Below are positions 25,821 to 33,294 of a stretch of DNA of 64,000 nt, piece by piece. Position 1 is the first letter of the stretch; the number at the start of each line of letters is the position of its first letter. Location of the stretch: assembly GCF_003443535.1 (NCBI RefSeq), contig NZ_CP031946.1:2294001-2358000 (forward strand). The letters are read 5' to 3'. Under the pieces are notes generated by a model. It was not told the origin of the DNA. It searched no databases and was given only the letters and a program-made list of their open reading frames with translations. The position numbers and the translations under genes were made by a program. The stretch is from Ruegeria sp. AD91A (GTDB lineage Bacteria > Pseudomonadota > Alphaproteobacteria > Rhodobacterales > Rhodobacteraceae).

Positions 25821-26582
25821 ATGAACAGCAACAGAAGTCAAAACAAGTCGCTAGGTATCGTGGGGTTTGGTGCGTTCGGACAACTCGCCGCCTTTCATCT
25901 CGGTCAGCACTTCGAGATATCGGCCTACGATCCGTCCGCGGACGTCGCCAAGGTCGCGAAGAAACTCGGGGTGCGTCTTTCATCAATGCACTCAGTATCG
26001 CAGTCTGATGTGGTCCTCATTTCGGCACCAGTGGCATCATTTGAGCGGGTTGTCAGCGAGATTGCAGTTGCTTGTAAACCTGGCGCGCTGATTGTTGATG
26101 TAGGCTCAGTAAAGGTAGTTCCCTCGGAAATCATGCGGCGGCGGCTACCGAACCATGTAGACATAATCGCGACCCACCCCTTGTTTGGTCCTCAGAGTGC
26201 TGCAACAGGTATTAAGGGTTTAAAAATTGCCGTCTGCCCCATTCAGGGAAGGCAACATGCCAGACTTGCTGCGTTTTTGCGCAAGACACTGGGTCTGACT
26301 GTCATCATCACCACACCAGAAGATCACGACCAAGAAGCGGCAGTAGTCCAAGGGCTCACGCACCTCATCGCCAAAGTGCTTCTGAGAATGGGACCGCTGC
26401 CAACGCGCATGACCACGAAGAGTTTTGACTTGCTGTCTGAGGCGATTTCCATGGTTCAGCACGATGCGCCAGAAGTATTCGAAGCGATTGAGAAGGCCAA
26501 TCCCTACGCCGAGACCGTGCGACGGCAGTTTTTTGATTTGGCCGCAAGTCTGAGTGTAGAGCTGGAGGCAGCAATTGATTAG
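25821..26582 (+). CDS. Prephenate dehydrogenase-like (TyrA-type) protein
   Basis: NAD(P)-dependent enzyme of 253 aa. Rossmann motif GFGAFG at about residues 14-19, then the TyrA-type pattern ATHPLFGPQSA with the catalytic histidine, and a helical dimerisation half. TyrA converts prephenate to 4-hydroxyphenylpyruvate, or arogenate to tyrosine. I start at ATG 25821 rather than the in-frame TTG 30 bases upstream because homology begins after it. No other aromatic-biosynthesis gene is near and the gene sits on a mobile island, so it is an extra copy or has a different substrate. Confidence 0.82.
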   Translation: MNSNRSQNKSLGIVGFGAFGQLAAFHLGQHFEISAYDPSADVAKVAKKLGVRLSSMHSVSQSDVVLISAPVASFERVVSEIAVACKPGALIVDVGSVKVVPSEIMRRRLPNHVDIIATHPLFGPQSAATGIKGLKIAVCPIQGRQHARLAAFLRKTLGLTVIITTPEDHDQEAAVVQGLTHLIAKVLLRMGPLPTRMTTKSFDLLSEAISMVQHDAPEVFEAIEKANPYAETVRRQFFDLAASLSVELEAAID

Positions 26583-26826
26583 ACCGCCACAACAAAAGCG
26601 GACATTGATTAAGCGGCACCAAACGGCAGCTTCGTCCGCAACTCGGACATAGACCCGATTTTGCTGAACGTCCGGTCCTGGTGAAAGCAGACATCGCTCA
26701 GCATCGCCCCGATTTCGTCGGCTCGAACGTCTGCTTCTGCCGTAAGCGGTCGTTTGAACTAACCACAGAAACAGACCGTCCTGCGTCCAGAACTACCGTT
26801 GCCACACGGACCGATCGAAGCGTGTG
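26583..26826. other. Intergenic stretch with a dispersed palindrome copy
   Basis: Space between two convergent genes. It holds GTCCGCAACTCGGACAT at 26634-26650, one of the iterated imperfect palindromes. No gene or clear terminator. Confidence 0.4.
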
Positions 26827-28068
26827 TCATGCTGCTTGACCGGTTCTGGAATTTGAGTTTCCTGAACGATTTATGTCCGTGTGCGGGAAGAACTCTGACC
26901 ACACATGCCAGAAGAGACCTGGCTTTACATCCGGCGATCGTTGGAGTTGTCCTTGCGGTGTCGCTCCAAAGAAATCGATTTTGGAGACCGGCTCTCCGGT
27001 ATCGTTCACCCACACGCTCAAACTCTCATAGATAGGGTCCCAAGCAAGAACCAGAGCCTGACCGCCTACCTCTGTGTTTATGAGATTGCTATTTGCAACG
27101 ACGAAATCGTCGGTCCAACAACAAGCATCTTCCCCGATGTTCACTCCCCACACGTATGACTTCGTCGGAAGCCTTGGATCGATAGAACGTTCCAGATTTT
27201 GCATGATCGGTCGGGCTTCGGTGTGGTGTTTCTGAATTGTCGCGTTGAACGCCAGTTCCATGGCAAAATCCAGTAGATACAGCAGTGGGTTGGAAGGCGG
27301 TTTGTTCAGAAAGACCGTGCCGTCGGGATAAGCCTTCTGAAATCCGCGAAAAGTCATTCGAAAGGTTGGCCAAGGACGCATCATCAAAGTTGGACGGAGT
27401 GGGCACACCGGCCCGCTCGTTGCGGTATCTTGGTCTTTTGCGCGAAATCCATAGATTTGCTGAAGTGGCTCGCCCGTGTTGTTGTCTCGCAGGACAAGAT
27501 TGTTGCCGTGCTGAGCCAGCACTTCCAAATCGATCTTCTGCCCTTCGACCTCAGGCGTGTAACCTAAACCAAGATTGGCAATGGCACAGAAGGTCATGAC
27601 CACGTTTTCGCCGGCCAGTCCGTCTTCAGTTCCAGCTAAGTGTGGCCGCATAATCTGTGGTTGGGGGTGCGCTCGGGCCACTCCATCTTTTTCTAGTACA
27701 ATTACTTGAGTGGTCGGACTGACGAATTCCTTAGCTTCTTCTATGCTGTAGTACTGTGCTGTCTCCTTTTGGTTACGCAGCCCCACGTGCACATAGATCC
27801 AGGTGAAAGCGACGAGGGCCAGGGTCAGAAACGTTCCAATCCAGAAAACCCATCCATTACCGCCAGCCAGCAACAGATACGACAGAGCAGAAACAGCCCA
27901 AGCCCCCAGCCCAATGGAAAGAAACCGGTATTCATGTCGAATGAAGCGGTCGACATTCGAGCGTTTCGTTTTCATGAAAAGCTGGGGAATGTCGCCAAGG
28001 TCGCGGAAATACAACAATGCAACCAAGATCGAGATGACCATGGATAAGTAAAACAACACGTCTAGCAT
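26827..28068 (-). CDS. Membrane protein with DUF3179-like domain
   Basis: A 413-aa protein. Three transmembrane segments occupy about residues 1-105 (LFYLSMVISILVALLYF, GLGAWAVSALSYLLLAG, WIGTFLTLALVAFTWIYVHV). The soluble remainder resembles DUF3179: DGVARAHPQPQIMRPH, ENVVMTFCAIANLG, LVLRDNNTGEPLQQIYGFR. The conserved CxxC of many DUF3179 proteins is reduced to a single cysteine in this stretch. The biochemical function of the family is unknown. It converges on the TyrA-like gene and stands alone. Confidence 0.65.
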   Translation of the reverse strand: MLDVLFYLSMVISILVALLYFRDLGDIPQLFMKTKRSNVDRFIRHEYRFLSIGLGAWAVSALSYLLLAGGNGWVFWIGTFLTLALVAFTWIYVHVGLRNQKETAQYYSIEEAKEFVSPTTQVIVLEKDGVARAHPQPQIMRPHLAGTEDGLAGENVVMTFCAIANLGLGYTPEVEGQKIDLEVLAQHGNNLVLRDNNTGEPLQQIYGFRAKDQDTATSGPVCPLRPTLMMRPWPTFRMTFRGFQKAYPDGTVFLNKPPSNPLLYLLDFAMELAFNATIQKHHTEARPIMQNLERSIDPRLPTKSYVWGVNIGEDACCWTDDFVVANSNLINTEVGGQALVLAWDPIYESLSVWVNDTGEPVSKIDFFGATPQGQLQRSPDVKPGLFWHVWSEFFPHTDINRSGNSNSRTGQAA

Positions 28069-28534
28069 CGTATCGGTCTCTCCTAAATGTGGTGCAGCCT
28101 CAATTACTCAGTTTTGCTTAAATCTAGATGGTGTTTGAGTTGCTGTGCAACCATCAACCATGCAGCAAAATGAAATGTAGAAGTATTAGAAAGACTGATC
28201 GATTTCGCGCTGGAGCCCGCCTTTCTCACTATTGCTGATCCGAAATCAAAACGAATTGGAAATGCAGAAGCAGCAAAGGAGCAGAACTATATAGCGAATG
28301 TTCCGTTCGGGCTGTAAGTTCGCAAGGTCTGCAACTCGGACACAGGCATCCGAAAACTCGTTGCGCAGTGAATGAACGACCGCTTTTCTTTCTGCGGTGT
28401 GGCTTATAAATTTGCCGATTAGTTTGCTGCGCCTGCAAGTTTCAGAGATGGAGCACTTCTGCCTTCGGCTCGGAGCCGCCGTCCGGCTGGATCGGTTGAA
28501 CGGCTGCTTTGCTTTGTTACCAGTCAGCAGCCAA
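28069..28534. other. Stretch without a supported gene
   Basis: About 466 bases. A long minus-strand frame through part of it is the shadow of the HGGxx-like gene and has low-quality composition. It holds another palindrome copy, GGTCTGCAACTCGGACAC at 28326-28343. Nothing else supported. Confidence 0.4.
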
Positions 28535-28813
28535 TCAATGGATACGCTTCTGCAGTTCCCTGTCCGCGCGGATAAGTTCATTGATCGTCTTGCGCATTTC
28601 CTCGGTTTCTCTCGACCGTTCCCCATGCTTCCACGAAGGATGGCTTGGCCCAGCAGCGTGCCCACCTCTAGCCCCATGCACGCGACAAACACTCCAGCCT
28701 TGAACGGCGGGTGCCCGGCATCGCTTGCCAGTGGACTTCGCCGTTGCTGTGCATCTGGGCGCATCATTGAGCCGTTTAGTAGGGTCCATGAGGTTGTTGT
28801 CATTTTTTGTCAT
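28535..28813 (-). CDS. Small Cys/His-motif protein of mobile elements
   Basis: A 92-aa protein with a compact CxxxxxxTGxxCxxxxxxGxxxCxxHG-type motif (RCTATAKSTGKRCRAPAV followed by WSVCRVHGARGG). This is typical of small phage- or island-encoded proteins and is often annotated HGGxxG-like. A basic C-terminal helix follows. I chose ATG 28813, which overlaps the end of the preceding gene by 14 bp. It is the last gene of the small-gene operon 28535-30721. Function unknown, possibly zinc-stabilised nucleic-acid binding. Confidence 0.65.
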   Translation of the reverse strand: MTKNDNNLMDPTKRLNDAPRCTATAKSTGKRCRAPAVQGWSVCRVHGARGGHAAGPSHPSWKHGERSRETEEMRKTINELIRADRELQKRIH

Positions 28814-29435
28814 CCGACCGCCCCCCGTTTTGGACGTTACCAACGATTGCCTGCCCACCTTCATTGACTTCAACGCGCTCAACCCGGACGGTTTGATCCG
28901 CCTTAGATCGATACCGTTTCAGGGTTTCAACCTGGCTTGTGAAAGTCCGCGCAAGTTTATTCAGAGCCCTTTCTGCAGAGTCTTGCTGAGGGAGGGTTTC
29001 GACGTGAGTAAGCCTACGCGCCATCATCATCGTTGCCTGGTGAATCGCGCCCATTTGAATGGCCAGCATCGCTTCGATTTCATCCTGTGGCCGGACACCT
29101 GCAACAACTGACATCACGAAGTTGGATGCGGTTTCGGAGACTGAGCTGCCTTGTTGTCCGAGCACAGCCACCTGGTCCATGACGCCTTCGAAGAACCGGT
29201 AATCAACTGTACCCAACTCATGCATGGCCAAGGCACATGCCGCCTTTGGGTCTTTTTCCTTGTGCCCAACCGTGAGCCTGCGTGTATCTTCATCGAAGTC
29301 CAGCTTGATGTCTGGGGCCCGAACGCTTGATTTCTTCCGTTCCTTCAAATCCACAATCGCATTGGTCTCCGCTTCGGTAAGCTCGGAATTCTTTGTCTGC
29401 AGATCGTTGCCTTTGTCATTCTGTGTCTTGCTCAT
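28800..29435 (-). CDS. Conserved-type mobile-element protein of unknown function
   Basis: A 211-aa, largely helical protein. The N-terminal 60 residues are polar and probably disordered; the middle (KAACALAMHELGTVDYRFF, AMLAIQMGAIHQATMMMARRL) is amphipathic helix. The start is ATG 29435, chosen because the upstream extension overlaps the HTH gene and lacks character. No domain recognised. It lies between the HTH protein gene (31 bp upstream) and the Cys/His protein gene (overlap of 14 bp). Confidence 0.6.
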   Translation of the reverse strand: MSKTQNDKGNDLQTKNSELTEAETNAIVDLKERKKSSVRAPDIKLDFDEDTRRLTVGHKEKDPKAACALAMHELGTVDYRFFEGVMDQVAVLGQQGSSVSETASNFVMSVVAGVRPQDEIEAMLAIQMGAIHQATMMMARRLTHVETLPQQDSAERALNKLARTFTSQVETLKRYRSKADQTVRVERVEVNEGGQAIVGNVQNGGRSDDKK

Positions 29436-29466
29436 GTCCGCCTCGCGTAACAGGGAGTGGTTAGTA

Positions 29467-29994
29467 TTAGTGTTCCGTTTCAGAACCGACGGACCGGCGA
29501 GAAACCGGTCTGACGGGTTCTGATTTGGAACCATGGGAGGTCTTTGGGTTCTCAAACGGAACCACAGAAGATGCTGACGGGTCCGTCTCAGAACCGCGTT
29601 TTGTTTTTTCGGGCTGCCAGAACCGCCAGTCATTGGTGGCCGCTTTCCTGCCGGACCGGGCCTGGGTCGCCTTGGTCGTCAACCGCCACTCATGGGCTCG
29701 ACGGTGATACCAGTTGCCTTCCTGCTCCAGTACAAGGAAGCCTTTGTCCTGCAGATCATCGAAAGCACGCTGAACAGTGGCCTTACCTAGGCCTAGAATC
29801 TCTGCCGCCTCATTCATCGACACAAACACCTTGCCGTTGTTGCTGCCATTGAAGCGGGTGTGAAGCTCCAGCCAGAGCTTCACTGCAGGTCCGGACAATG
29901 CCCGCCACGCCGGGGACTTGATCATCGCGTAGGGCAGAGGGACGTACTGGCCCTCATCCGACCGTTTGCCTTTGGGAGACCGTCGCCTACTCAT
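29467..29994 (-). CDS. Helix-turn-helix protein (replication or regulation of the island)
   Basis: A 175-aa protein with a winged-helix region at about residues 25-110 (YAMIKSPAWRALSGPAVKLWLELH, then EAAEILGLGKATVQRAFDDLQDKGFLVLEQEG). The C-terminus is polar and low in complexity (PSASSVVPFENPKTSHGSKSEP). Similar HTH proteins in integrative elements act as replication initiator-like or regulatory factors. ATG 29994 overlaps the end of the upstream gene by 8 bp. Confidence 0.7.
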   Translation of the reverse strand: MSRRRSPKGKRSDEGQYVPLPYAMIKSPAWRALSGPAVKLWLELHTRFNGSNNGKVFVSMNEAAEILGLGKATVQRAFDDLQDKGFLVLEQEGNWYHRRAHEWRLTTKATQARSGRKAATNDWRFWQPEKTKRGSETDPSASSVVPFENPKTSHGSKSEPVRPVSRRSVGSETEH

Positions 29995-30328
29995 CGCGAC
30001 ACCTCCGTTGGAAATGCTCGGGCAATGCGTCCAGTTCGGGGATGTCACAGCCGATATGCGCCCGGACGAGCCGGGTCAGGCCGGATTTGGACACGCAGTA
30101 CCCGAGCGTGTCCCAGGCCGCTCCCCCGGCCGGAAAATGAGGCCTCTGGCGCTGAAACAGCCATTGGATGCCATCTCGGCAGACAGAAACGCGGTAGATC
30201 CCATAGCGAAAGAGCTCACCGCTGTAATTCTCAGCAGTTTCCCGATGATCAGCTCGGGAAAGAGGGCCAGAGTCTGGCCCCCTTTCGTGACTGGCATTGG
30301 TCGATTTGGAAAAGGACGTATCAACCAT
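29987..30328 (-). CDS. Small hypothetical protein of the island operon
   Basis: A 113-aa protein without recognised domain. A sensible core is visible (RYGIYRVSVCRDGIQWLFQRQ, WDTLGYCVSKSGLTRLVRAH, PELDALPEHFQ). It overlaps its neighbours on both sides by 8 bp, typical of tightly packed phage or satellite operons and support for it being real. Confidence 0.55.
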   Translation of the reverse strand: MVDTSFSKSTNASHERGPDSGPLSRADHRETAENYSGELFRYGIYRVSVCRDGIQWLFQRQRPHFPAGGAAWDTLGYCVSKSGLTRLVRAHIGCDIPELDALPEHFQRRCRDE

Positions 30329-30512
30329 GCTCGATCCGTCCTTTCCGAATATTCACTCGTTCTACAGAGTGGCTCAAAGGCGACCAGTAGTACCGGCGCT
30401 CGTTTTGTCTTGTCGGCGCGGAGCATCCTGTGGCATCAACTGGACTTGCTAGGGTGGCAGTTGATGTCACTGGAAAAGCCCCATCTCCGCGCTTGGAGTT
30501 GGGGTTTTTCAT
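30321..30512 (-). CDS. Very small hypothetical protein in the island operon
   Basis: A 63-aa frame whose ATG shares one base with the stop of the AlpA-like gene and whose stop overlaps the next start by 8 bp. The position argues for translation; the composition (rich in Ser, Thr, Pro and Arg) shows no fold. No family recognised. Confidence 0.4.
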   Translation of the reverse strand: MKNPNSKRGDGAFPVTSTATLASPVDATGCSAPTRQNERRYYWSPLSHSVERVNIRKGRIEHG

Positions 30513-30721
30513 TATGCAGCCTCATTGTTGGGATCGGTGCGCCGGGCCGCCAGCCAGGCGTTCAGATCGGCGCCGTGATAGGCGATCCGCCGACCGATGC
30601 GGATGAAGGCCGGACCACACATGCGGTGGCGCCATTGAGCCAGCTTTTCCCGGTTTCCCAGCAATTGCATTTCAGGGTCTTCTGGGAAATAGACCCGGTC
30701 GTCATTGAAGACGTTTGCCAT
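30512..30721 (-). CDS. AlpA-like / MerR-type DNA-binding protein (candidate excisionase)
   Basis: A 69-aa protein with the small winged-helix pattern of AlpA and phage excisionases: a short N-terminus, then KLAQWRHRMCGPAFIRIGRRIAYH and the closing DLNAWLAARR. AlpA proteins switch on excision of P4-type islands. It is the first gene of the minus-strand small-gene operon and lies upstream of the integrase cargo. A ribosome site AAAAGGA precedes the ATG. Confidence 0.75.
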   Translation of the reverse strand: MANVFNDDRVYFPEDPEMQLLGNREKLAQWRHRMCGPAFIRIGRRIAYHGADLNAWLAARRTDPNNEAA

Positions 30722-30825
30722 CGTTGAAATCCTTTTGGATCAGTTGCGATGGTTCCTAATTATGGGCAGCTTTGCCGTAGTGTCACCAGACTTTTTCCAG
30801 CGCATAAGCGTCTTCCAGAAGTGAG

Positions 30826-30843
30826 AAAACGCTTAAGCGTTTT
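30826..30843 (-). terminator. Palindromic hairpin ending the 327-aa gene
   Basis: A perfect 18-base palindrome AAAACGCTTAAGCGTTTT. The TAA stop of the minus-strand gene lies in its centre (30833-30835) and a T-run follows the stem on the minus strand, which is the form of an intrinsic terminator. Because it is symmetric it could also work on the other strand or be a protein-binding site. Confidence 0.5.
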
Positions 30844-31816
30844 TCCTGAACACCGCTTCGTACCTTGATTTGAAAGGCTCGTCTGAACGCAACGCTGTTC
30901 CATATTCCGCATGAGTTTTTCGCGATTTTGGGAAGTCCTTTTGTTTCTCGGCTGACTTTTCCAAGGCTTGCTCGAATATTCGTTCTTCACTGATCAAACC
31001 AACTGCGCCAGATAGTTGCTCGATTTCTTGCATCAGGATTTCGAGGTTCCGGAGTTTACGATCCCGGGATGCACGTGCCCCGGCTTCGCCAGCCTTTTTT
31101 TGGGTATTTGTTGCTAGAAATGCAGCATCTTCAGTGCCACCTGAGATAGCCTCAATTTCCTTGGTTATGTAGCCCGCAGTAAAGTCATCGTTTGTCACGA
31201 ACTGCGATAAGAATAGTTTTGCTGACAGACTCACTAGAGACGAGTCAGGGAAGTGATTCAAACAAAACTCAAATTGTGCAACTGCTGACCAATTTTCGCC
31301 GAAGGTGTTTCTCATCCAAGCAACATGTTCTTCGCCCAACCAATCGAGAACACTTGGCAGAATACTGTAGTCCTTTATTGATATGACACCCGCTTCGGCT
31401 AGCGCTTCGTAACAGACAAAATGAACCGCATCGTGATCGCCAGATCCAAACATAAATGACAGCATTCCGGAGGGGTCCAGGCCTCCAGTTCCAACTATTT
31501 CTTTCAATCTCTTGGGAAAACCATAGTGGTCTCCGTAGATCATCCCAACTGGCATTGACGCTACAGCCTCTGCGGCTGCTTCTTCTGTCGCGAAATAGCT
31601 TAATCCCACGACCTCTTTGTCTAGTCCTGTCCTAGTCGTTATCCAAACTTCCCATACTGTATCTCCGTCCCTTGTTTCGCTGAAATCATCACTAAATGTG
31701 TTTTTCAGAGAGGCTACAGACGGGCCCGGGACCGCCCCCACAATGACGGGCGATGCTTCGTGACGAGTAACCTCTGTAAGCCGATTAGGCTTTGTCCATT
31801 TTTTATCCGTCATCAA
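30833..31816 (-). CDS. Unknown 327-aa cargo protein next to the integrase
   Basis: Cytoplasmic protein without signal or membrane segment. It is acidic, with a helical C-terminal third that looks like a coiled coil (KLRNLEILMQEIEQLSGAV, FEQALEKSAEKQKDFPKSR). The central part has a hydrophobic core (DAVHFVCYEALAEAGVISI, NWSAVAQFEFCLNHF). No family recognised. It lies 19 bp after the integrase gene on the same strand and uses more A+T-rich codons than the integrase, so it was probably acquired separately. Anti-phage or other accessory function is possible but unsupported. Confidence 0.65.
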   Translation of the reverse strand: MMTDKKWTKPNRLTEVTRHEASPVIVGAVPGPSVASLKNTFSDDFSETRDGDTVWEVWITTRTGLDKEVVGLSYFATEEAAAEAVASMPVGMIYGDHYGFPKRLKEIVGTGGLDPSGMLSFMFGSGDHDAVHFVCYEALAEAGVISIKDYSILPSVLDWLGEEHVAWMRNTFGENWSAVAQFEFCLNHFPDSSLVSLSAKLFLSQFVTNDDFTAGYITKEIEAISGGTEDAAFLATNTQKKAGEAGARASRDRKLRNLEILMQEIEQLSGAVGLISEERIFEQALEKSAEKQKDFPKSRKTHAEYGTALRSDEPFKSRYEAVFRKNA

Positions 31817-31835
31817 CTCATATCCATCTAAAATG

Positions 31836-33005
31836 CTAGCTTGAAACAGACTTGCACCACTCTTCCATCAATTCTCGCCGCCTTTCCAACAAATCCGACC
31901 GCGCATAGGCGCGTTCTACATCTGAACCAACCTGATGTGCCAAAGCCGCCTCCGCCAGTTCGCGCGGCGCGTTCGCCGCCTCCGCCGCCCAGTCCCGAAA
32001 CGAACTGCGGAAGCCATGCACGGTGACGCCATCCTGCCGCATCCGGCGCAGCAGCATCAGCATGGACATGTTTGACAAGGGCTGATGCCGCTTTTGCCCC
32101 TCGAACACGTAGTCGGAGGCTAGGGCACGCAGCGGTTCTAGAATTCCCAGCATTTCGTCAGTGAGGGGCACGCGATGGACCTGCCCACCTTTCATGCGCT
32201 CCGCCGGGATGGTCCACAGGCGCGCATCAACGTCGACCTCGGGCCATTTCATCTCCAGCACTTCTGAGGTTCGGCAGGCAGTCAGAATGGTGAACTGCAA
32301 CGCCTTCGCTGCCATGGCTGAACGGGTCTGCAACTCGGCATAGAACGCTGGCACCTCCTGCCACGGCATTGCGTCATGGTGCTGGACCTTGGCTTTGACG
32401 GTGGGCAGCACTTTACCTTCGCGGATAGCGGTCACCGGGTTCTCGCCCGAGCGGAAACCCTTGGATTTTGCCACGTCGAGCACTGTCTTGATCCGCTGAG
32501 ACAGTCGCTTTGCGGTTTCGTGTTTCTCTGTCCAGATGGGGGACAGGCACATCAGCACTTCGGGCTGATCGATGCTATCCACCGGCATGCGACCGATCTT
32601 GGGGAACGCATAGTCGCGCAAGGTATTGAGCCATTGCTGTCCGTGCTTGGCATTCTTCCAAGTCGGCAGGCGGTCAATGTGAACCTGTCGGCAGAGCTCT
32701 TCGAAGGTCGGGATTTCACGCTGGGCGTTGAATCGAGGATTCAGTCCGGACTTAGCCATGCGTCGATATTCGAGGGCTCTTTCTCGAGCCTGGTTTAGTG
32801 TGACGACATCAGCGCCACCTAACCCGAAATCCGTACGCAGCGGAGCGCCCTTGCGGTTTTTCTGCCCCTTGACCGTTACACGCACGATCCAGCGCCGCGC
32901 ACCAGAGGGATCAACAACAAGATACAGGCCAGAACCGTCGCCATGCCGTCCCGGACCGAGATTCTCTACCAGCTTCTTTGTCAGCCTCCCGCTGAGCGCA
33001 GCCAT
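31836..33005 (-). CDS. Tyrosine-type site-specific integrase (P4 family)
   Basis: Recombinase of 389 aa. An N-terminal arm-binding domain (LSGRLTKKLVENLGPGRHGDG) is followed by the catalytic domain with all key residues: first Arg in TACRTSEV, HGFR (His and second Arg), LAHQ, and Tyr in AYARSD. P4-type integrases insert elements at tRNA 3' ends. I use ATG 33005; the frame extends further upstream to 33101 but that part overlaps the leader. It sits 148 bp from tRNA-Arg and points away from it, the usual arrangement. It most likely made the repeats at 7125 and 33148. Confidence 0.94.
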   Translation of the reverse strand: MAALSGRLTKKLVENLGPGRHGDGSGLYLVVDPSGARRWIVRVTVKGQKNRKGAPLRTDFGLGGADVVTLNQARERALEYRRMAKSGLNPRFNAQREIPTFEELCRQVHIDRLPTWKNAKHGQQWLNTLRDYAFPKIGRMPVDSIDQPEVLMCLSPIWTEKHETAKRLSQRIKTVLDVAKSKGFRSGENPVTAIREGKVLPTVKAKVQHHDAMPWQEVPAFYAELQTRSAMAAKALQFTILTACRTSEVLEMKWPEVDVDARLWTIPAERMKGGQVHRVPLTDEMLGILEPLRALASDYVFEGQKRHQPLSNMSMLMLLRRMRQDGVTVHGFRSSFRDWAAEAANAPRELAEAALAHQVGSDVERAYARSDLLERRRELMEEWCKSVSS

Positions 33006-33147
33006 GAATATACCACAAAATATACCACTCAATGAAAGTATAGTGGGGTAATCGGATAAAATCCAATGAAACACGTTAGTGAGGCCACAGCCATAAAACA
33101 CAAAGGTCTTAGCAACCTAGTGTGGTTCATCATAATCGGGAGAAATT

Positions 33148-33168
33148 ACCAAGTGGCGGACCGAGGAG
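33148..33168. repeat. Attachment site at the tRNA-Arg 3' end (attL-like)
   Basis: The 21-bp sequence identical to 7125-7145, overlapping the last 15 bases of the tRNA gene. The tRNA is intact because the integrated element supplies the same bases. A near copy is at 14568-14585. Confidence 0.8.
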
Positions 33169-33230
33169 GATTCGAACCCCCGACCCCTTGATTCGTAGTC
33201 AAGTACTCTATCCAGCTGAGCTATCGGTCC
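33154..33230 (-). tRNA. tRNA-Arg (anticodon ACG)
   Basis: A 77-base gene on the minus strand folding as a cloverleaf. Acceptor GGACCGA pairs with TCGGTCC, the anticodon arm is CTTGA-CTACGAA-TCAAG with anticodon ACG, the T arm is GGGGG-TTCGAAT-CCTCC, and the discriminator G is followed by encoded CCA. It decodes CGT/CGC/CGA arginine codons after A34-to-I editing. Its 3' end is the insertion site of the island. Confidence 0.97.
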
Positions 33231-33294
33231 GCGTTGGTGAGGCGCTGTTTAGACCTGCCGCCCGAGACGTGCAAGCCGATTCTTCAAAAAAAAA

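Noticed and set aside
28246..28803. Long minus-strand open frame of 185 codons overlapping the Cys/His protein gene
   Set aside because: Low-quality composition (rich in Ser, Arg and Cys), no domain; the other frame at 28535-28813 has a clear motif and fits the operon.
29860..30727. Two long plus-strand frames opposite the small-gene operon
   Set aside because: They are antisense to genes with recognisable HTH character and consistent overlaps, and have arginine/proline-rich shadow composition.
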